From Choanephora cucurbitarum (Eukaryota; Mucoromycota; Mucoromycetes; Mucorales; Choanephoraceae): DNA of 64,000 bases. Within the stretch, counting starts at the first letter, position 1. Each line of letters begins with the position of its first letter. A program made the translations under genes and the position numbers. The stretch lies in contig JAIWNI010000101.1 in assembly GCA_025331435.1 (NCBI GenBank), forward strand, positions 1-64,000, given 5' to 3'. Shown one piece after another: positions 57,380 through 64,000 of this stretch. Below the pieces are notes generated by a model, which was not told the DNA's origin, did not search any database, and worked only from the letters and a program-made list of their open reading frames with translations.

Positions 57380-59962
57380 CTAATGCGAGTGGTTTCTAAC
57401 AAGCCTGTCACTTTCGTCTTCGTCTCTATCAGAATCTACCAACTCGTCTTCGTCCAATTCTGTCAAGGGCTGCAATACATCAAATTCATAGCCGCCAGGA
57501 CCAACGTTTCGATCTGCTGCAGTGACATTGCCTGAGAATCCATGCTTTTGGTAGAAGAAGAGACCTACAGCTATACCAAAAATAGCTGCTGATCCTACTA
57601 CACCATAGACAATAGTCAGATAGCCATGATCTTTATCGCTGATATTCTCGGCTTCTTTTTCATTCTCAATCTGAGCCTTTCCTGTAGGTGACTCTGTACT
57701 TGATTGGGTTGAACTCTGTTGATCGACTACGTTGTCTTGATGATCTGCAGTACTACTAGGCTTAACACGTGTAGGTCTTGCAGGTACATGCTCTGTTAAG
57801 GTAGTTGTAGCAGCTTCTTTTGTTGTACTGATAACAGGCACTTCGTGCTCTTTGTCTTCGTGGAAACCGATAGTTGTGTGGATAGGTGTGCCTTCGAATT
57901 TGGGATCCATTTCACCAAACAATGTCAAGGTCCAGTTGAACATATAACCCGTTGTTTCTGGGTTATCTACATCATATACACTAAGCGTCCAGTTACCAAC
58001 AGGATCTTCTTCCCTATTGACATTTGGTAAATATCTCTCTTTCTCTCTTCTTTTTTTTTCCGAATGACTTACCAATGCTTTACAGACATAAACTTCCAGT
58101 TATGCATGCCTGTTTCATCTGAATCAAGAACACGACGAGTAGCCAGCTCAGATTTGACATGACTGGGACTTTCAAGATCAATCACGATACTACCACGTCG
58201 TTGATGTTGAATATTGACTGTGGCTGTGATATGTTCGAGTCGAAGCAGGCCGGCCGCCTCAATCATACCCTGAGTTACAACCACTATATTCTTCAAAGCC
58301 TTTCTCGTCTTTAAGTCAGTTGAATCAGGAATGAATCTTCGCTTCACTGGACTTGGTAACTCAAGCCATGTTTGTTGATTGACCAGTTCAAACTTTTTAG
58401 CAGCCTCTACTAAAGCGTAGGCATCCAATTTACCATAACCGTACTTGTGATTGTAAAGTCTGCCTGAAGGTAATTTCTTCCAATCATCGTCGTCCAGGTT
58501 CACTGGTACAGCCGTCTGTACGCAAAGGTGCTGTAAATCCCGCCAACTTAAATCAGGTCGCACAGAGAGCACAAGGGCAAAAATGCCTGCTGCATTAGGT
58601 GCAGCAGCAGAGGTACCACCGTGACGATCAGAGCATGAATCTGTACCAACATCAGTTGTGTGCTATATCATGCATTAGAGAATGGGATCGTCTATTGGAC
58701 AGCATCATGACTTACGATATATTTTCCTCCACCACTTGAATAGGTTACTACTAACTGAGCAGAGCAAGCTTCAGAGTAAGGCGGGTGCTGGTCTCTGAAA
58801 TCGATGGCACCTACAGTGATCGTATAGATACTGTTTGTATAGCCATCAAAGTTACAGTTATCACCGGATATACCACCGTTGCCTGTAGCAAATACATAGA
58901 TGGATCCCTTTCCATCTCTTCCCTTTTTGATACCATTCATAAATGCATCTGCCAAAATACCCTTAGGTGCTTCCATTGTCTGACCATTATCAGGCGGGCC
59001 CCATGAGCATGAAAATATATGGTTCTTCTGATACTTGTAATTAAGTGCAAGAGCTTCATCTGCATCAGATAGCTCGCCTGATAAAATACGTACACCAGCT
59101 ACTTTGGCATCATAAGCTATACCTACACCACATACATCATTTTTGACAGCAGCAATTTGACCTGCACAACGAGTACCATGGCTATCATCCCAAAGTTTAG
59201 GTGTAGGTAAGTTTTCATGATCATTAAAATCATAAGAACCCTCTGCATACTTTTTTTTGGGAAAGAGCATAAGTAAAGTATATTGATACAGGATAGATCA
59301 AACTTACGAAATTGTCTGCCAAATCTTTACTCTTGTAATCGAGACCATCATCCAATATAACCACATTGACTCCCTTTCCAGTGATGCCTTGTTCCCATAC
59401 ACCAGTGACATTGATGTCGTTACCTGGATTTATCTGATTGATCTAAATAGAACATTTATAGCTTAGTTTGTGTAACATGTGGAAAACAGTAATATTAATT
59501 TACCAAATGCCATTGCCTAGGAAACCATGGATCATCAATTGATAGTTTCTCTTTGGCTTGTTCAATCTTGTAATCAACAGGAATGGGTCCACGCTTTGTA
59601 CGTTTCTTGTAGACCTGCTTTGTAAGTGAGTGAGCATTTTGCCAATGAGTGTTGTCTCTTTTAGAAAGTGTTGACTTGAGCTGTTCAAACGCCACCAACA
59701 CTCTGTCTTCTTCGTTTTCTTGTGTGGCTCGTTTGACTAACTTGGGAGTGCTAAACATATGCCATGAGTCTAGTTCGCCTACGTTGCCTTCATAGCGTAC
59801 GTTCAGTCGCTTGGCCAGATGTTGTGCGCCATCTCTACTGTCAACATGGACAGTGTAATAATCTCGATCAGCCTCTCTTTTACCCATATAGGTCTGGGCT
59901 TGAGTAAAAGGGCTTATGGCCGCTACCCATAAAGCTATGGTCGCTAGTCTATAGTTGACCAT
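57380..59962 (-). CDS. KEX2: Kexin-type subtilisin-like proprotein protease
   Basis: Exons, 5' to 3': 59962-59504, 59442-59308, 59249-58716, 58662-58073, 58013-57380 (783 residues). A signal peptide (MVNYRLATIALWVAAISPFT) is followed by a pro-region ending near KKRTKR|GPIP (Arg124). The catalytic residues are Asp184 (VVILDDGLDY), His222 (WDDSHGTRCAG), the oxyanion Asn322 (FATGNGG) and Ser394 (RHGGTSAAAP). The P-domain follows, with VGNWTLSVYDV and FNWTLTLFGE. Then come a Ser/Thr-rich stalk, one membrane helix (about 704-728, YLTIVYGVVGSAAIFGIAVG) and an acidic tail (LTELDEDELVDSDRDEDESD) with GGYEFDVLQPL, which may hold Golgi sorting signals. The enzyme cuts secreted precursors after Lys-Arg or Arg-Arg in the late Golgi (known from yeast). 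Introns are 53-61 nt. Confidence 0.96.
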
Positions 59963-60610
59963 ATCTAAAATCTTATAGAAGAAGAGAAAGAAGAAAAGAA
60001 AGAAGAAAAGAAAGGTAAAATGGTGTTAAAATAGCGAAATAAAAGGAGAGCATTTAATACGCGGAACTCAAAAATGCTTGAAGAACAATACCTTTAGGTA
60101 TATGAGGACTCTTTTTCTATTACTTTATATTACTTGCTTGACTTTTAAATTACATATGTACATGTAAAGCTTATATATGTATACTGCTACACTAAAGAGA
60201 GTATAGTAATGATAAATCCTTCTCTCTGTCAGAAGTGTGTTCCATGTACTTAAAAAAAACAAGAGTGCTTGGTGCTTATGGTTGCCTAAGTGCTCTAAAC
60301 ACTTTTCAGCCAATAGTATCTTCACATATAAGGCAGCGGTGCTTGAACTGTTAGAGGTAGCCATGACCTGTTTGGCTCAACAAGACAACATGATCTGCAG
60401 CTATATTATCATTCTATACACTTATGCGACAAGTGCTGGCATCTTCCCGTCCCACTCCTTCTCGTTTTAGGCTGTTTAGAATATAGAGATAAATCTTAGC
60501 GACAAAAAAAAAGCAACAGGCAAGACTGTCATGTCTGGGGAAAAAGAGAGAGAGAGAAGATTTGGTACTGTAAGACAGATAAAGTTTATGTAACACTTAC
60601 TGCTTGCTAA
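59963..60610. other. Intergenic DNA between kexin and the transposon relic
   Basis: A GA-rich stretch (about 59968-60012) precedes the kexin start. Nothing else was recognised; no clear inverted repeat marks the transposon border. Confidence 0.4.
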
Positions 60611-63030
60611 TCACGCTTCGAGCGCAGCCAATATACTGCTTCTTGTACAGAAGGATGCTGTTTTGCGATTGAAATTAGTGTTGGAGTGACTGATGGTTCT
60701 TGAGAATGTGGGAAGAGTTTGTTGGAACAGCAAAGTTGTAATTCCGGAAATAGCAATAACAAAGGTAGACAGTTTGTCATGGCCACTTACCCCACGACCA
60801 TTCCTAGCAGATGGGCGTTCAAGGCTCAAGCAGTGGAGTGCGCCTTTCATGTTTCTATATACTGTTTTGCCTTTCACTGGTATCAGCTGCTTTGGATGTT
60901 GAAGTTTTTTGGAAGCAATATACACAGGTTTGCGACGTATTGTTTTCGTTAATGATGCTGGCTGTTGTATAACAGGCATGATTATCCCGTTTCCAAATAC
61001 CACCATAGCGTAAGTGTTGTTTGATTCTGGAGCCAACACCTATACCTCTATCACCAATCATCATTGTCAACTGCTTTTGGGGTGACCGAAGTCCTGCCTT
61101 CTGCTTGCCTTTTCGATCTTGGATTGCTTCTACCTTAGGGTTTAACCAAAGACGTTCTCGAGCACAAACACGATCTTTTGACTTCTTCATAAACATTTCT
61201 CTTCTCATATCACCCTTCTTCATCTTGGTATTCCGGTAGAAGCTTCTCACCACATTCTTGTTATCTTGCAAGCACCTGTACGCATTCCAAACATCTTCTT
61301 TATTCTTGACAGTAGTGAAATTCTGGCGTGACAATGCTGTTTCTGCTTCAGCAACTTGCGGACTGTTTCTCTTCATCAACGCCAACTCATGTCTGTAATG
61401 GAAATTTCTACTTGCAAAATCAACATCTTCAGCCGAGACTGTCTTTGCTTCAGGCAATGGTTGGAACTCAGGTTCAGTTTGTTCCATCAAAGCAGCGAAA
61501 CGGTTGTGAAGTTTCAAGTGGTAGACATATCGTTCAAGCGAAACAGGTACTGATTCTGACATTTTTACAATGCCATTGTCCGTGCCAGAGAAAACGAAAT
61601 CTTGGGAGGCTTGTAGAGGATCTAGATCGAGTTTTGCATCTTCAGACTTGAATATATCACCTCGTTCGTTAACACCAGTTTTTTGGATACGTTTCAAAGT
61701 CTTTTCAGCCTTTTGCTTTCCCTTGTCTTTTTTAGGCATGGCAAGAGCTCTACGTCGAATATACAGGTTAAATCTTTGATCAGACAACTCACGCTTGCAT
61801 TCTTCAACAGCTAAATAACTGTTGTATCTTTTTTCTTTTAGCAAATTTATGAGCTGAGATAATTCCTTTTGAATGTCATCTAAGGCTTTCTTCTGTAGCT
61901 CGGTATGTATAGCCACTGGCAGTTCCTGCTGACCAGATTGAGTACCCCTGAGTTTGTTGATTGCGTTGCGAATGATGTTAAAGATATCTGGCAAGCAGCC
62001 ACAAAGACCGGCTTCAGCTTCTTCGGAAGGAGTGGGTGGTCTAGATGGTTCGGTTGGTAGAGCTTGAGTTGCAGAAGGTTGGAAGAAGGGATTTTTCCAA
62101 GGCAGCAATTTCATCCTTGATAATATTCTTGTCTTTTTCGGACTGCGGCAGGATTTCCTGTCAAGTTGATTCTGGAATATTGCTAGTGGAAGGCTGCTTT
62201 CTTAAAGAAGCTGTTGTCTCCTTGGGCTTGTTCGTCTTTGTACCTAACAACCTTACATGTGGTAAGCCGGGGAGAATGGCGATGTTGTGTGCGAATATTA
62301 ACTTATTTCTTTTGCATGCTGCTTGAATGCTTGCCATATCAAAAAATGAATTAAACACGGCATCCTTATGATTGTAGACATCAATTGCACGTTGAAGCGG
62401 TGTACCATCATATTTAAAGAATCTTAGTTTTTGTTGACCATGATTACAATACAAAGAGCAAAGAAGTTCTGCATTCATTCGGAAAGCTTTTAGGCTGGCA
62501 GAAGGCATAGGACACATGTTGCGATTAAATCTAGCATAACCGGCACAGCGGAGAAGATCATTTGTAAGGATAATAAATGGAAACTGGTGACCAATAGATT
62601 CATAGTTTGCCTTTGACGGAATATATGGTTTGAGCCTTGTGACAATAAGTAAGCATACATCAATCTCATGCTCTGCAAGATCAGCATGTTTATCCATCAA
62701 GGATTCACGAGTGAGATCGTAGTTAGCAAATAACAAGCTCTTTATCAGACCCTTCATTTCAAATATATGCCTTCTACTAGCATCTTGGCTACTATCCCTC
62801 AAAGCATCTTCTTCTCCAATTATATCTACTTCTTCAACACTGGAATAATCATCAGGAGATGGTGGCAAAGCAGCTTCTTCAGATACTTGTTTGCCCATGG
62901 CTGATTCTTCTAACGAGGATCTCATCGGTTCTTTGCCTTTGCTAGATTTGATCTTCAGAGGCTTAGGGAGAGACTTCGCAAAGTGACCTTCAGCAGATAT
63001 TACCAATCTTTTACTGCCTTCAGCTCGTTC
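60611..63030 (-). pseudogene. Broken Fanzor/TnpB-like (OrfB) transposon protein
   Basis: Three frames on one strand cover a single protein. Part 1 (to 62161) runs from about 63030 and ends NIPEST at a TGA; the same frame then continues QEILPQSEKDKNIIKDEIAA, so the stop looks recent. Part 2 (62114-60855) is in another frame: YHLKLHNRF, FSGTDNGIVKMSESV (RuvC-I-like Asp), ARERLWLNPKVEAIQD, then IGDRGIGVGSRIKQHLRYGG and SQTCVYCF (first zinc-ribbon Cys pair). Part 3 (61039-60611) gives KKLQHPKQLIPVKGKTVYRN, GALHCLSLERPSARNGRGVS and SGHDKLSTFVIAISG (RuvC-III-like Asp). The shift between parts 2 and 3 sits in an A-run at CTTCCAAAAAACTTC. The last zinc-ribbon Cys appears replaced by Arg. The family call is from memory of the eukaryotic Fanzor/TnpB group. 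Such proteins are RNA-guided nucleases carried by transposons. Confidence 0.6.
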
Positions 63031-64000
63031 TTAAAAAAAAAGATAAATTACACATCTATTCAATCAGACTCATCATGCTGGCCCTCAAAGGCAGCTTTAG
63101 CCGCTCGAAACGGCTGACAGTAGGAAAGGACAATGAGCCATTGTTTGAGATAGAGCCTGATTGAACAATATAGTTATTTACAGTAACGCAATTTTTGTAC
63201 ACAATACAGTAAGAGAAAGATAGACAGGGAAAAAAGCTGCAAGAGAAGAATTGCTCCTAGCTATATCTGTGTTACAGCAATCAATACAGTTTATTAATCC
63301 TTTCTAAAGATAGCCAACATACATGAAAAGATCTCTTTTATATGAGTATAGTATGCTTTTATTTTAAAAATATTAGACTACTTGTTTGGTATCAAGTTGT
63401 ACACTTTAGACCGTTTTGCATGTGGAGTGAACGTTATTCACTAAAAAAGAAATCATCAAATCCATTGCTGGGGAAATAATAGCAAGAAGTCTTCTAAGGC
63501 GGACAATTTTCTTTCTTCAGAGAAAGCGAAGCTTCTGAAAGAACAATGGTATCAAATGCTTGATTTATATATACAAAGGTTAACAACCAAGTTTGATCTT
63601 GATACTTCTTGTGATCTCCCTTCCCAAACAGAAACAAACTTCCTTTTGTTTATAGCAGGAGGCAAGTCATTTCATAAAGATATATAGAGAGACTCTCGAC
63701 ACTCATTTCATATGCCTTAAAATGCATATTGCTGATGATTTTTACCCAAAAAAACAATATTACAAACTTGATTTCATAAAGGGGAGCACTTTTTCGTTTT
63801 CAAAAGGACTTCCTTCATTCTATCAGGCAAGTCAGAAGGTCCTCTAAACGTTCAGCCAGAATGATGTTACTCAAAAGCATGTCTTTCATTGACCCTTCTA
63901 GTAATGCTCCTTAAGCGAAATACAGCTCTTGTAAGGATTGCAGGACGTTACTGGCTTCGTTTCTGAGACAAAGCTTACTCCATTAGCTTAATTGTCTGAC
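63031..64000. other. Intergenic DNA at the right edge
   Basis: No coding frame or repeat is supported. A splice acceptor (T-run then AAG at about 63032) could precede the first in-frame codons of the broken transposon protein. Confidence 0.4.

Noticed and set aside
1..64000. CRISPR arrays, bacterial operons, rRNA genes
   Set aside because: No spaced direct repeats of CRISPR type, no polycistronic spacing and no rRNA-like sequence; spliceosomal introns show this is eukaryotic nuclear DNA.

Overview
The window looks like nuclear DNA of an early-diverging fungus, most likely a mucoralean (Mucoromycota) species. The composition is A/T-rich with many T and A runs. Genes carry many short introns (mostly 50-80 nt, GT-AG with occasional GC-AG). 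The proteins include families typical of that group: a group X-like hybrid histidine kinase, small secreted Kre9/KNH-like proteins, a Fanzor/TnpB-like transposon protein and a DIRS retrotransposon. The species is inferred, not proven. Gene models below were built by reading splice sites by eye; each spliced CDS sums to a multiple of three and reads through without stops.

Layout. 1-1757: 3' part of a DIRS-type element (end of RT/RNase H, tyrosine recombinase, inverted repeats). 2025-9226: a 2280-residue hybrid histidine kinase with a kinase-like head. 9255-9746: a small convergent unknown gene. 9.8-24 kb: gene-poor, repeat-rich DNA holding at least four decayed genes (about 10.2-12.2, 18.05-18.7, 20.1-21.8 and 22.1-22.6 kb), a microsatellite and three tandem arrays. 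24094-25581: a GATA-like/PHD nuclear protein. 25.6-29.1 kb: no clear gene. 29089-33217 (-): NPC1 sterol transporter. 34037-35653 (+): non-canonical nucleotidyltransferase. 36241-37068 (+) and 37576-37959 (-): two convergent secreted Kre9/KNH-like proteins. 40965-42402 (-): L-fuconate dehydratase-like enolase-superfamily enzyme. 43713-48509 (-): ABCC/MRP transporter. 48949-50235 (+): Rae1/Gle2 mRNA export factor. 50705-51172 (+): glutathione peroxidase. 52356-53388 (-): PQ-loop vacuolar transporter. 54300-55000: decayed gene. 56141-56871 (-): AGTRAP-family membrane protein in six tiny exons. 57380-59962 (-): kexin protease. 60611-63030 (-): broken Fanzor/TnpB-like transposon protein.

The functional genes are ordinary single-copy housekeeping or membrane-trafficking genes, not an operon or co-ordinated cluster. 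Several act in the secretory/endolysosomal system (NPC1, kexin, PQ-loop, ABCC), but that is probably chance. The most unusual content is the broken Fanzor-like gene, the DIRS inverted repeats, two microexons (11 and 25 nt), two GC-AG introns, the pseudokinase-like head of the histidine kinase, and the many decayed genes in the gaps.
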